Shown here: piece by piece, positions 26,752 through 35,374 of the stretch
Layout of the letters: every line of letters starts with the position of its first letter
Numbering within the stretch: position 1 is the first letter of the stretch
Origin: Luteolibacter luteus
GTDB taxonomy: Bacteria; Verrucomicrobiota; Verrucomicrobiia; Verrucomicrobiales; Akkermansiaceae
Assembly: GCF_012913485.1 (NCBI RefSeq)
Contig: NZ_CP051774.1
Location: 868,001 to 932,000 of the forward strand
Length of the DNA: 64,000 nt
Direction of reading: 5' to 3'
Notes under the pieces: model-generated
Databases searched by the model: none
What the model was told of the DNA's origin: nothing
Seen by the model: the letters and a program-made list of their open reading frames with translations, nothing else
Position numbers and translations under genes: made by a program

Positions 26752-27969
26752 TTATTCCCGATCCACACGGCTCCCGCCCATCAGGGCGAGGAGGCGTTCC
26801 GCGCAAGCTTTCGCGAAGGCGGGGTCATTGATCTCCAGATCGAATTCTTCGACAGGCTTCCGGGAGTTCTCGCGGATGGCGGTGAACAAGGATTCATCTG
26901 CAGCGGCATCATGGAAAGGCTGGCCTGCCGCGCTGATCACGCTGATCGCCTTCCGCGGGATCATCACGACCGCGGGAGAATCATAAGAATTCACCTTGTC
27001 CGCGATGATCTTGCCGAGCTGCGCGCACTCCCCAGAGGTGGTGCGCATGAGCGTTACCTGGGGGTTGTGAATGTAGAAATTCCGGTTGGCGAACTTCTCC
27101 GGCACGGAGGCCTTTTCGCCGAAGTTCACCATGTCCAGGCAACCGGGTGCGACGACCACCGGCACCCGAGCCTTCGCGGCAGCATCCATGCGCTCCGGCC
27201 CTGCAGTCAATACGCCGCCAACCAGTTCGTCCGCCCACTCGGTGGTGGTGAGATCAAGCACACCAGTCACCATGCCGCTCTCAATGAGTGCCTCCATGGA
27301 GCGCCCGCCCGCACCGGTCGCGGCGAAGACGAGCACCTCGTAGCCCGCATCTTCCAAGATACGCTTGGCCTCGGTGACGCAGGCGGTCGTATTGCCAAAC
27401 ATGCTGGCCACCACCAGCGGCTTTGCGGCGGCGGTTTCGACGTTGGCTTCGACCATGCCGCAGATGGCACCGGCGGCGCGCGAGAAGATGACCCGTGAGA
27501 GCCGGTTCAGACCGGCCACATCGGCGATGCTCGGCATCATGACGATGTCCTTCGTGCCGAGATACGGGCCGGTATTGCCGCTGGCCAGGGTGGAAACCAT
27601 CAGCTTCGGAAAGCCGAGCGGCAGAGCGCGCATAGCCCCGGTACCGATAGCCGTACCACCGCCGCCGCCGAGCGAAATCACCCCATCGATTTTTCCTTCC
27701 GCCGCAAGCTTCGCGAGCAGCACGGGAGCAGCCTTCGACATCGCGACGACGCACTCGCCGCGGTCCTTCTTTGCAATCAGCGGCGCAAGATCGAGGCCGG
27801 CCGCAGCTGCCACTTCCTCGCGCGTGATGTCCGGTGCCACTGTCGGCGGAGCGCCGCTGCCGACATCGATCAGAAGGGGCCGGTGCCCGCGCTGACGGAT
27901 CAAGTCTGCCACAAAGGCATGCTCTTCGCCTTTCGAGTCAAGGGTACCGAGAACCGCGATGGTGGACAT
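26752..27969 (-). CDS. UPF0261 / Tm-1-like ATP-binding domain protein
   Basis: A 405-residue cytoplasmic protein. MSTIAVLGTLDSKGEEHAFVADLI and LGGGGGTAIGTGAMRALPLGFPKLMVSTLASGNT are hallmark segments of UPF0261, the fold of the N-terminal half of tomato Tm-1. The bacterial function is unknown. The next upstream gene on the same strand encodes the TIM barrel that forms the C-terminal half of Tm-1, so the pair is the split version of the plant protein. A 323-base spacer with several hairpins separates the two genes. Confidence 0.88.
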   Translation of the reverse strand: MSTIAVLGTLDSKGEEHAFVADLIRQRGHRPLLIDVGSGAPPTVAPDITREEVAAAAGLDLAPLIAKKDRGECVVAMSKAAPVLLAKLAAEGKIDGVISLGGGGGTAIGTGAMRALPLGFPKLMVSTLASGNTGPYLGTKDIVMMPSIADVAGLNRLSRVIFSRAAGAICGMVEANVETAAAKPLVVASMFGNTTACVTEAKRILEDAGYEVLVFAATGAGGRSMEALIESGMVTGVLDLTTTEWADELVGGVLTAGPERMDAAAKARVPVVVAPGCLDMVNFGEKASVPEKFANRNFYIHNPQVTLMRTTSGECAQLGKIIADKVNSYDSPAVVMIPRKAISVISAAGQPFHDAAADESLFTAIRENSRKPVEEFDLEINDPAFAKACAERLLALMGGSRVDRE

Positions 27970-28292
27970 AGGATCGAGAGGAAGAGTGACTAACTTTTAA
28001 GCGCTATTTTTCAAACGGGTTCCGACGCTGCCCCAGAGGGGCGACGAGGTTGGGGACCTCTGAATCTTCCAGCCTGTTCCGCCTGTTAAAACATGAAAAT
28101 TAACAGGCGACCTCCCGGAGCGCAGCGGATTGGCAGTTGACAGGTTTTTCGCCCACCTGTCGGCAACGAGATCGGCGAGAATGTCGGGAAGTTCACCACA
28201 ACAGCTTCCTACGCGGATCCCGAGTGACGATCTACTGCCAAGGAGACGAATCCAGGATCTCCGCTGCCGGAGATCCCCCATCCGTCATCCGT
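27970..28292. other. Hairpin-rich spacer between the UPF0261 and TIM-barrel genes
   Basis: No gene is supported. Perfect or near-perfect hairpins are seen: GCCCC-aga-GGGGC (about 28031-28043), CGCCTGTTAA/TTAACAGGCG (about 28079-28109) and GGATCTCCG-ctgc-CGGAGATCC (about 28254-28275). None is followed by a T-tract on the minus strand, so they look more like mRNA-processing or stability elements than terminators. Confidence 0.5.
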
Positions 28293-29162
28293 TCAGTGCT
28301 TCCGCTTCACGGGGATGGACTTGAACTGCTGGGTAAGCTCGGTGAGCGACTGCTCGACGGCCATGCGCTCCAGCGAAGAGGCCCCCACGAAACCCACGGC
28401 ATCGGTGTGCTCGTTGATGTAAGCGGCATCCTCCGGCGTGTTGATCGGGCCGCCGTGGCTGAGGTAAAGAACGTCATCCCGCACGCTGCGTCCGGCCTCG
28501 ATGATCGCCTGGGTGCGCTTCGCCGCTTCTGGCAGGGACATGGTGGCATCCACCACGCCCACCGAACCGCCAACGGTGGTACCGACGTGCGCGATGATCA
28601 CATCCGCGCCGGCTTCCGCCATCGCCTTCGCTTCTTCCGGGGCATCGACATAGACGATGCTGAAGAGGTCCATGCGGCGGGCGAGGGCCACCATTTCGAA
28701 CTCCTTCTTCACGCTCATCCCGGTTTCCTCGAGGATCTGGCGGAACTTGCCATCAATGATGCAATGGGTCGGGAAATTGTTCACGCCGCTGAAGCCCATG
28801 TCCTTCACCTTGCCCAGCCAGTGCCACATGCGGCGGCGGGGGTCGGTGGCGTGGACGCCGCAGATCACGGGCGTCTCCTCGACGATCGGGAGCACTTCAT
28901 ACTCCCCGATCTCCATCGCCACGGCATTGGCATCGCCATAGGCCATGAGGCCTGCGGTGGAGCCGTGGCCGGCCATGCGGAAGCGGCCAGAATTGTAGAT
29001 GATGATGAGGTCGGCTCCGCCCTTTTCGATGAACTTGGCGCTGATCCCGGTGCCGGCTCCTGCGGCGATGATCGGCTGTCCTTTCGAGAGCGTGTCGTGC
29101 AGGCGTTCGAGAACTTCAGCACGCGTGTAGGGGTTTCCTTTTCCGGTCCAAGGGTTCGGCAT
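28293..29162 (-). CDS. Phosphoenolpyruvate hydrolase-like TIM-barrel protein
   Basis: A 289-residue TIM barrel of the TIM_Br_sig_trns family. GQPIIAAGAGTGISAKFIEKGGADLIIIYNSGRFRMAGHGS at the N-terminus, followed by GVHATDP and IIAHVGTTVGGSVG, are typical. Relatives are related to PEP mutase/hydrolase-type enzymes and to the C-terminal half of Tm-1. The activity has not been established for this group. Start at ATG 29160-29162, just inside the divergent regulatory region shared with an AraC-type gene, which probably controls it. Confidence 0.85.
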   Translation of the reverse strand: MPNPWTGKGNPYTRAEVLERLHDTLSKGQPIIAAGAGTGISAKFIEKGGADLIIIYNSGRFRMAGHGSTAGLMAYGDANAVAMEIGEYEVLPIVEETPVICGVHATDPRRRMWHWLGKVKDMGFSGVNNFPTHCIIDGKFRQILEETGMSVKKEFEMVALARRMDLFSIVYVDAPEEAKAMAEAGADVIIAHVGTTVGGSVGVVDATMSLPEAAKRTQAIIEAGRSVRDDVLYLSHGGPINTPEDAAYINEHTDAVGFVGASSLERMAVEQSLTELTQQFKSIPVKRKH

Positions 29163-29206
29163 GCCGCATTGTATGTCCCACGTTCCCAAGCCCGTCCAGC
29201 GCGCGA

Positions 29207-29289
29207 GGTGTCCGGAGCCGCACATCCGCCTATCCTCCCTGCACACCACCCTCGACGGCCCGGCGCGGCTTTTCCATGGTGTCCGGAGC
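29207..29289. promoter_or_regulatory. 12-bp direct repeats in the divergent AraC/TIM-barrel promoter
   Basis: GGTGTCCGGAGC occurs exactly twice, at 29207-29218 and 29278-29289, 71 bases apart. That is close to seven helical turns. AraC-family activators often bind such direct repeats, so these may be operators. The second lies just 5 bases before the AraC-type start codon. Confidence 0.5.
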
Positions 29290-29294
29290 GCCCC

Positions 29295-30173
29295 ATGCCA
29301 GAAGCCGATCCCGCCCCGAAAGACCGCCACGTGCTGGGGAAAGGCACGCGCTATCTGGTGGTGCGGGCCGACTCCGGGGACCCGCGGGACTGGCTGCAAA
29401 AGGGTCCGATCTGCCCGCTGCTGGCCCAGCATCACATCTCCCACGCCGGGATCATGGAGGCGCAGCCGGCGCTCGAGATCATCCGCAGCGACCTGAGCGG
29501 GACTTTCTTGCTGGCCTGCATCGCGGGCGAGGGCGTGGTGCTGGCCGATGGCGAGTGGAAGCGGCTGCGTGCGGGCCAAGCCTGCCTGCAGCCGCCCTTC
29601 GTGAGAAACGGCCTGAAATGCCTGCCGGGAAAGCCATGGAACTTCGCATGGGTGCGCTACCAGGAATCCCGGGAAACGAGACCGATCCTTTCGGCGCTCT
29701 CGCCAGTGACCGGTGCCTTCAATCCAGCGCCACTGAAAGCTGCGATCGAGGGGCTGCACGCGGAAGCGTCCTCAGCGAAGGGAGCCTCGGCGCTGCATCA
29801 TTGGAGCGAGCTGATCCACCACTACGTGCTGCGCTTCGCCCAGCCACATCAGTCCGACGACCGCCTGTGGCGGGTCTGGCAACGCGCGGAAGCCGACCTC
29901 GCCCGGCCATGGAGCCTTGGAGAGCTGGCCGCGATCGCATGCATGAGCGAGGAACACCTGCGCCGCGTCTGTCGCAAGGAGCTGGGACGAACGCCGATGC
30001 AGCAGCTTACCCATCTGCGCCTGATGAGGGCGCGGCACTTGCTGTCCATCACGGATGACAAGATCGAGGTGATCGCCCGGGCAGTGGGCTATGAGAGCGT
30101 TTTCACGTTCTCGAATACGTTCAAGCAGTGGATCGGCTGGCGGCCTTCGGAGCACCGGAAGGGTAATCCCTGA
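29295..30173 (+). CDS. AraC-family transcriptional regulator
   Basis: A 292-residue DNA-binding regulator. The N-terminal half is a cupin-like sensing domain (IRSDLSGTFLLACIAGEGVVLADGEWKRL...QACLQPPF). The C-terminal 100 residues hold the two helix-turn-helix units: WSLGELAAIACMSEEHLRRVCRKELG and DKIEVIARAVGYESVFTFSNTFKQWIGWRPSEHR, the AraC signature. Start at ATG 29295. It diverges from the TIM-barrel gene and most likely controls the operon that ends in the giant dehydrogenase, perhaps in answer to a sugar derivative. Confidence 0.9.
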   Translation: MPEADPAPKDRHVLGKGTRYLVVRADSGDPRDWLQKGPICPLLAQHHISHAGIMEAQPALEIIRSDLSGTFLLACIAGEGVVLADGEWKRLRAGQACLQPPFVRNGLKCLPGKPWNFAWVRYQESRETRPILSALSPVTGAFNPAPLKAAIEGLHAEASSAKGASALHHWSELIHHYVLRFAQPHQSDDRLWRVWQRAEADLARPWSLGELAAIACMSEEHLRRVCRKELGRTPMQQLTHLRLMRARHLLSITDDKIEVIARAVGYESVFTFSNTFKQWIGWRPSEHRKGNP

Positions 30174-30198
30174 CCGGAGGTCGCGCGCCGAGACTGAG

Positions 30199-31011
30199 CT
30201 AACCGCGGTTTGCCTTGCAGATTCGGGGTGCCAGCAAGGCGGCTACCGCCGCGAGCAGAACAACCATGGCGAGAATCAGGGCCGGAGTGCGATTTGGCGC
30301 CGCCGGAGTCGGTTCTCTCGGGATGGTTGTGAGAACAGGCGACGCCTTGACGACGCGAGCAGGCGGTTCGACTGGCCCATGAATCGTAAACTTCCGGGGA
30401 TCACCTTTGAAACGGAAGCTCCGAGAGCCATCCAGAACATCTCTTCCCCATCCTTTAAGAGCGGCGACATCAAGGGTGTAATATCCATACTTATTGCGCG
30501 GCAAAGGAAGATCCTCGATCATCTCGCAGATCGCAGAACCCGCTAAAGTGTCATTTCCTAACAAATCTGCTCCGCCCGGAAGATCGAAGAAATCTTGGGA
30601 GTCGTCCAAAAGTTCGATCAGCAGCTCCAGCATCACGACATCACGAAACTGCTGCATCTGAAAAAACACCCTCTGCCGTGCGAAATTATAGTCACCTAAC
30701 TCGCGCCGCGTATTGGCTTCTCGCAGATTCAAAAGTTCGTCATTAAAATGGCGCGGGTAGTCATTGACCGATCGGATCGTTTCAGTGATTGCCGCCACCA
30801 CTTCGCGGTGATCCGGCTCCATGGCCTCCCCCCGCTCGGCAACGGCTAGATAGGCTGCTGCTGCCATCACATTGGCTTGCGAGGGGTCGGAGCGAGCTTC
30901 GCCGAGTTTCTGTTCCGCGTTCGCTCGCCATTCTTTCGTCAAATCTTCCGCTCCGAGCGCCAAGCCGACGAAAAGCAGTAGCACAAAGGTAGCAGTTCCT
31001 AGCTTAATCAT
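30199..31011 (-). CDS. Exported or membrane-anchored protein of unknown function
   Basis: A 270-residue protein with an N-terminal signal sequence (FVLLLFVGLALGAED), a helical middle rich in E, R and L (ELLIELLDDSQDFFDLPGG), a proline-rich linker and a C-terminal membrane helix (ALILAMVVLLAAVAALLAP). The orientation would place the body outside the cytoplasm. The start at ATG 31009-31011 lies 4 bases after the upstream gene. Base composition is lower in GC than its surroundings. I do not recognise the family; the upstream HExxH protein suggests they work together. Confidence 0.65.
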   Translation of the reverse strand: MIKLGTATFVLLLFVGLALGAEDLTKEWRANAEQKLGEARSDPSQANVMAAAAYLAVAERGEAMEPDHREVVAAITETIRSVNDYPRHFNDELLNLREANTRRELGDYNFARQRVFFQMQQFRDVVMLELLIELLDDSQDFFDLPGGADLLGNDTLAGSAICEMIEDLPLPRNKYGYYTLDVAALKGWGRDVLDGSRSFRFKGDPRKFTIHGPVEPPARVVKASPVLTTIPREPTPAAPNRTPALILAMVVLLAAVAALLAPRICKANRG

Positions 31012-31015
31012 GAGC

Positions 31016-31631
31016 CTATTGCATACGACCTGCAACTACCTCCTGAGTGAACCATTTCTCAGCTTCGTCCCACTCTGGCTTCACAAGTTGTCTCCCGAAG
31101 TCCTTTAGATCCCTAACAGGAAAACCAGTCCCACTGTGCATAAGTCGATCTTTTGTATCGGTTCCCTCTAGAGGGGCAACACCAACAAGACTAGGATGAA
31201 CCAAAAAAGGCGGGAGATAAGAATCTGGATACCCAGGACCCACTATCACATGACCCACCTCATGAGCAACCACCCCGATCAATCTCCCCACTTTAGTCGA
31301 ACTTGAAGAATCATTTCGACCGGCACATACAAATACAGCTCGTGGATCGCGGAATGAAATACCTCTAACACCCCCCCTGCTCAATGGTAATTTTGAGGGT
31401 ATCGCCTTGCGGCTCCACCAGTGAAATAGCGGTTGCCGGGACCAAATAAACATGAATATTGCTCACAACATCTTGAGCGCCTAGATCACGATGCATAAGA
31501 AACGGCTCTTGATTAACCCCAGAAGCAGTTTGAGCGTTGTAAACCTCACTTCCAAAATCCAAAATTCCAATCCAACAAGTCATACCATGATCCATATCCT
31601 CATGAGATAAATCAGGATTATAATCGGACAT
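31016..31631 (-). pseudogene. Frameshifted HExxH (zincin-like) protein
   Basis: Two overlapping frames make one sensible protein of about 205 residues. The 5' frame (31631 down to 31365) ends in ITIEQGGC-stop. The 3' frame continues in register as VRGISFRDPRAVFVCAGRN and carries VVAHEVGHVIVGPGYP, an HExxH zinc-protease motif. The break is at a run of seven G on the minus strand (seven C at 31371-31377). Removing one G joins the frames. No signal peptide is seen. It could be a sequencing slip, a phase-variable gene or a decayed one. GC content is well below the window average, suggesting transfer. Confidence 0.6.
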
Positions 31632-31678
31632 ATGACATTCATTCCGCCTACTCGGGGAGAAACATTCAAAGGAACAGC

Positions 31679-31708
31679 AAAAAGGCGGCTGCGTTTCCGC
31701 AGCCGCCT
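31679..31708 (-). terminator. Rho-independent terminator of the porin-like gene
   Basis: An 11-base stem, AGGCGGCTGCG (31683-31693) / CGCAGCCGCCT (31698-31708), with a TTTC loop, is followed on the minus strand by five T. It lies about 33 bases past the stop of the beta-barrel gene. Confidence 0.9.
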
Positions 31709-31741
31709 GAAGTTTGATTCGATGGAATCGATCCGATCCGC

Positions 31742-32566
31742 TTAGAAGCCGACGGACACCTTCACACCGGCGACGAGGTGATCGTTGCCACCGAGGAGAC
31801 CGGTGCCACCGACAGCCGGGGTCTCGGAGACGAGGTCGCTGTCAGCATCGACGTACTTCACGTAGGGAGCGAGGGTGAAGCCTTCGCGGAATTCCCAGGG
31901 AAGCTCAGCCTTCACGAACCAGCCTTGGAAACCATCGGCGGTGCCGACGGAACCGAGCTTGTCGGAAACCTGGCCACCGTGACCGTCAGCAATGCCAACG
32001 CCGGTGGAGAGGTTCAGCTTGAGGCAATCGTTGAACTCGAAGCTCTTGCTGAGCTCCGGCTGGAGGTACCAGCCATCGAGTTGATCGAAATCGTAGTAGT
32101 AGGTCGCGCCAGCGGTCACGCCCCAGCCCACTTCGACGCTGGCACCAAGGTACACTTCCTGGGTATCGGCGATGTCCGAATCCATGTAGGTGTAGTAGAT
32201 GTAGCCAAGCTCAAGGGTCACGGGACCGATTTCCTTGCTGACAGCAGCGTAGAGATCGAGCTCGTTGAAGCTGTTGTCCACGACGGCTGCCGGGACGCCC
32301 GGGCCACCGCCAGGAAGGATGAAGGAAGAGCCGGAATCATTGACGGAGCCATACCAGAGGCCGCCGCTGAGAGCGAAGCCTTCGGCGATCTCGTAGTTCA
32401 GATCGACACCAGCTTCCACGAGGTCGCTGCCGAGGTCCACAAAGCGGAACTCGTAAATGTCGCTGTAACCGACGTGGACTTCCCCTTCAAGTTCCGCCGA
32501 GGCGTAGCCAGCCACAAGGGCGGAGGCAGCGGCCAGGGCGCCGACATATTTGGTGTGTTTGCGCAT
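31742..32566 (-). CDS. Outer-membrane beta-barrel, porin-like protein
   Basis: A 274-residue protein with a signal peptide (MRKHTKYVGALAAASALVAGYASA) and alternating amphipathic strands rich in Y, F and W, such as LELGYIYYTYMDSDIADTQEVYLGASVEVGWGVTAGATYYYDF. It ends LVAGVKVSVGF, with the terminal aromatic residue expected of BAM-assembled barrels. About twelve strands are likely. Start at ATG 32564-32566; upstream in-frame codons do not make a signal peptide. It has its own terminator. Substrate or specificity is not visible. Confidence 0.8.
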   Translation of the reverse strand: MRKHTKYVGALAAASALVAGYASAELEGEVHVGYSDIYEFRFVDLGSDLVEAGVDLNYEIAEGFALSGGLWYGSVNDSGSSFILPGGGPGVPAAVVDNSFNELDLYAAVSKEIGPVTLELGYIYYTYMDSDIADTQEVYLGASVEVGWGVTAGATYYYDFDQLDGWYLQPELSKSFEFNDCLKLNLSTGVGIADGHGGQVSDKLGSVGTADGFQGWFVKAELPWEFREGFTLAPYVKYVDADSDLVSETPAVGGTGLLGGNDHLVAGVKVSVGF

Positions 32567-33278
32567 CTTGGTATTCGGTTGTTCGGTTGCTGCAAACCTC
32601 CGCGAACCAAGGCGATTGCGAGTTTCGAGGAGGCTGTTTGGCATCTTGCGAACCACGTGCTTTCGAGCACAACGGACGCTGCCTATCGGGGAAGTGATTA
32701 AGAAACCCTGATAGTAATGTCCAGCTAAAAGACCGTGGCCGGGTGGATGGCCGGGCGTCTAACTAGAGACCCCTTTCCGGTCTGGCAAGGCCGAAAAAGG
32801 GGCCCATTCTAGCAAACGCTCGATTGCAGAACTGCTTGAAATTGTGGCTCCGGGCGGGAGGATAATCTGCTAGAGCTGGCCGTCCCCTCCTTCACCGTTT
32901 TTCCTCTGCCCTGCCCCCCGCGAGAGAGGCCGGCGCAGGCTCCCCCGGGCGATGGAACCCGGACCGAAGCCCCGACTGCCGCCGACCCGTACCTGCACCG
33001 GCCCGGACTGCTTGTGACAGTGCAAAACGCCGCCCGTTCAAAGGTCTCCCCGGATTTTCGATGGGGGGAGCGAATGATCGGAGGGAAAGGTTCAGGTGAC
33101 GTTTTCGCGGCTTGTCGCCTTCAAACGACTTCTGCGTGCCTTTCATGGAGGCAACGATCTGACCATCAACGATGAAACACAGATGGGGAGCGCTGGCACG
33201 CCATCTGCTTTTTCGGCGATTCAACAGTTAGGACTGAAAAAATTCCCGGCTGAACAATCCATCCGAAACCGAGTCGAC
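32567..33278. other. Divergent intergenic region between porin and amtB
   Basis: No gene is supported in 712 bases. It holds a hairpin, CCCCTTT/AAAGGGG (32770-32802), on the porin side and a sigma-54 promoter-like site (33194-33208) before amtB. Open frames here have no recognisable homology and weak codon character. Confidence 0.5.
33194..33208 (+). promoter_or_regulatory. Candidate sigma-54 (-24/-12) promoter of amtB
   Basis: TGGCACG...CTGC keeps the invariant GG (33195-33196) and GC (33207-33208) with the required 10-base spacing, and matches the TGGCACGNNNNTTGC consensus except for one base. Transcription would start near 33220, about 60 bases before the amtB start codon. It fits nitrogen control of an ammonium transporter. 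Confidence 0.6.
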
Positions 33279-34763
33279 ATGAGCCTGAAAACACGATTGG
33301 CACGCGGCGCTTGTGCGTTTGCTGCCGTAGCAATGATGGTCCTGCCCCTGGCACCGAGTGCCCGCGCGCAGGAGGAAACACCTGCGCCCGCTCCGGCGGC
33401 GGAGGCACCGGCTGCCGCGGCAGCCACGCCAACCGTGGAAGAACGCCTGGCCGACATCGAGGCCTACATGAACAATGTGGCCCGTCCGGAAAAGACCAGC
33501 GGTGCCGAGTCGCTCGTGAAAGGCCCCGGCCCGGGTCACAATGCCTGGCAGATGGTTAGCACCGCGCTGGTGCTTTTCATGACCCTGCCTGGTCTGGCCC
33601 TTTTCTACGGCGGCCTGGTCCGCAAGAAGAACGTGTTGTCGGTGCTGGCCCAGTGTCTCGGCTGCGCGTGCATGATCACCCCGCTCTGGTGGCTCTGCGG
33701 TTACTCCCTGTCCTTCGGTGTGGATGCCAAGAGCGCCCTGATCGGTGACATGAGCAACGCCATGTTCAAGGGCGTGGATCCGGCTGCTGTCGGTGCCGGC
33801 TACTACTGGATCTCGGACGGCATGTGGGCGATGTTCCAGCTCACCTTCGCGATCATCACCCCCGCCCTGATCGTGGGTGCCATCGCCGAGCGCATGAAGT
33901 TTATCTCGATCATGGTCTTCATCCTCCTCTGGATGTTCGCCGTTTACTTCCCCTTCGCCCACATGGTGTGGTCGACCGTCGGCCTGATGTGCGGTCCGCT
34001 GAACCCGAATGCCGCGATCAAGGCGATCGACTTCGCCGGCGGCACCGTGGTTCACATGACCTCCGGTTGGAGCGCCCTGGTGCTCTGCCTGATCCTCGGC
34101 AAGCGCATCAACTATGGCAGGGAGCCGATGGCTCCGCACAGCATGGTGCTCTGCATGGTCGGCACCGGCATGCTCTGGGTCGGATGGTATGGCTTCAATG
34201 CCGGCTCCGCCCTCGGTGCCGATGCGATCGCTACGAACGCTTTCGTCACCACCACGCTCTGCGCCGGGACCGCTGGCCTGGCATGGGCCTTGGTCGAGTG
34301 GATCTTCAAAGGCAAGCCGAGCGTCCTCGGTTTCTGCTCCGGCATCGTGGCCGGCCTGGTGGTGATCACCCCTGCTGCCGGTTTCGTGGGTGCCACTTCC
34401 TCCATCATCATGGGCGTGCTCGCCGGTGTGGTCCCCTTCCTCGCGGTGGCTTACCTGAAGAAGATGCTCGGCTATGACGACGCGCTGGACACCTTCGGCG
34501 TGCACGGTGTGGGCGGCACCATGGGTGCGATCCTGACCGGCATCTTCGCCGACGAGAAGGTCAACTCGGTCGTGGGACCGCTCAAGGAAGGCCTGCTCAT
34601 GAACCAGTTCAAGGCAGTCGCCCTGACGATCGTGTGGAGCGTAGTGGCCACCGCGGTGATCGCCCTGATCGTGAAGGTGGTTCTCGGCCTCCGTCCGGAT
34701 GCCGAAACCGAGACCGCCGGCCTCGACCTCGCCGACCACGGCGAAGCAGGCTACGAGCACTAA
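33279..34763 (+). CDS. amtB: Ammonium transporter
   Basis: A 494-residue channel for ammonia/ammonium in the inner membrane. A signal peptide (cut near SARAQ, residue 31) and an Ala/Pro-rich linker precede eleven helices. Conserved AmtB segments are present: PGLALFYGGLVRKKNVLS, AGGTVVHMTSGWSALV, and DTFGVHGVGGTMGAILTGIF, which holds one of the paired pore histidines. Start at ATG 33279, where the signal peptide begins. No PII gene (glnK) adjoins it, unlike in many bacteria. A sigma-54-type promoter lies upstream and a strong terminator downstream, so it is a single-gene unit. Confidence 0.95.
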   Translation: MSLKTRLARGACAFAAVAMMVLPLAPSARAQEETPAPAPAAEAPAAAAATPTVEERLADIEAYMNNVARPEKTSGAESLVKGPGPGHNAWQMVSTALVLFMTLPGLALFYGGLVRKKNVLSVLAQCLGCACMITPLWWLCGYSLSFGVDAKSALIGDMSNAMFKGVDPAAVGAGYYWISDGMWAMFQLTFAIITPALIVGAIAERMKFISIMVFILLWMFAVYFPFAHMVWSTVGLMCGPLNPNAAIKAIDFAGGTVVHMTSGWSALVLCLILGKRINYGREPMAPHSMVLCMVGTGMLWVGWYGFNAGSALGADAIATNAFVTTTLCAGTAGLAWALVEWIFKGKPSVLGFCSGIVAGLVVITPAAGFVGATSSIIMGVLAGVVPFLAVAYLKKMLGYDDALDTFGVHGVGGTMGAILTGIFADEKVNSVVGPLKEGLLMNQFKAVALTIVWSVVATAVIALIVKVVLGLRPDAETETAGLDLADHGEAGYEH

Positions 34764-34789
34764 TCGACTCCCGACCAATCTCGCTCCAG

Positions 34790-34826
34790 CGGGCGGACCT
34801 TCACGGGTCCGCCCGTTTCCTTTTTT
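34790..34826 (+). terminator. Rho-independent terminator of amtB
   Basis: Ten-base stem CGGGCGGACC (34790-34799) / GGTCCGCCCG (34806-34815) with a six-base loop, followed by TTTCCTTTTTT. It begins 27 bases after the amtB stop. Confidence 0.92.
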
Positions 34827-34911
34827 GGAGGGAGAGAAGGCCGTGACCAGAGGGAGAGTCGAAGCGCCTGCTTTACAGGATTTCATTTGCGCGCGGGCAC
34901 TGCCGCCCGGT

Positions 34912-35367
34912 ATGCCTGCGGCAGTGAAGCGACGCACTCTCCTCCTGCTCCTGGCGCTCGCGGTTTCTGTCGCTTTCGCCGCGTGGCAATGGCTGCGTCC
35001 CTACGACTGGAGTCCGGACCCCGCCGCGCGCTACCACATCGTCCACGCCGCGGTGGAGCGGGATCATTCCTACCTGTGGCTGAATCTCTTCCTGGAGCGG
35101 AATGACCAAGTCTCCCACGATCTAACAAAGCCGGTGCTTCTTCTCACCGCCGATGGCCGCGAGCTCGAACCGGCGGATACCACGCTGGGCGGCGACGAGA
35201 AGAGCGGCACTGATGCATTGGGCTTCCGTTTCTGGCTGCAGGAGGCGGATTTCTCCGGCCCGCTCAGGCTCCGCCTGAATGACGGGACCCTGCTGGTGCG
35301 CAAGCAATCCGGCACTCCCGGAGTGAATAAAGGCACGCCCCGGTATTTCACCTCTTCCAACTGGTAG
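34912..35367 (+). CDS. Small membrane-anchored protein upstream of coaX
   Basis: A 151-residue protein with an N-terminal membrane helix (RTLLLLLALAVSVAFAAWQWL, about residues 7-27). The rest is probably beta-rich and outside the membrane (YLWLNLFLERNDQVSHDL..., GFRFWLQEADFSGPLRLRLNDGTLLVRK). The ATG at 34912 was chosen because it puts the membrane segment at the N-terminus. It ends 7 bases before coaX and is likely cotranscribed with it. Function unknown. Confidence 0.75.
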   Translation: MPAAVKRRTLLLLLALAVSVAFAAWQWLRPYDWSPDPAARYHIVHAAVERDHSYLWLNLFLERNDQVSHDLTKPVLLLTADGRELEPADTTLGGDEKSGTDALGFRFWLQEADFSGPLRLRLNDGTLLVRKQSGTPGVNKGTPRYFTSSNW

Positions 35368-35374
35368 CCGCACC

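Noticed and set aside
33228..34937. A 569-codon open frame antisense to amtB
   Set aside because: It mirrors the codon-position GC of amtB, has no recognisable domain, is rich in H, D and G, and the opposite strand encodes a full AmtB with all motifs.
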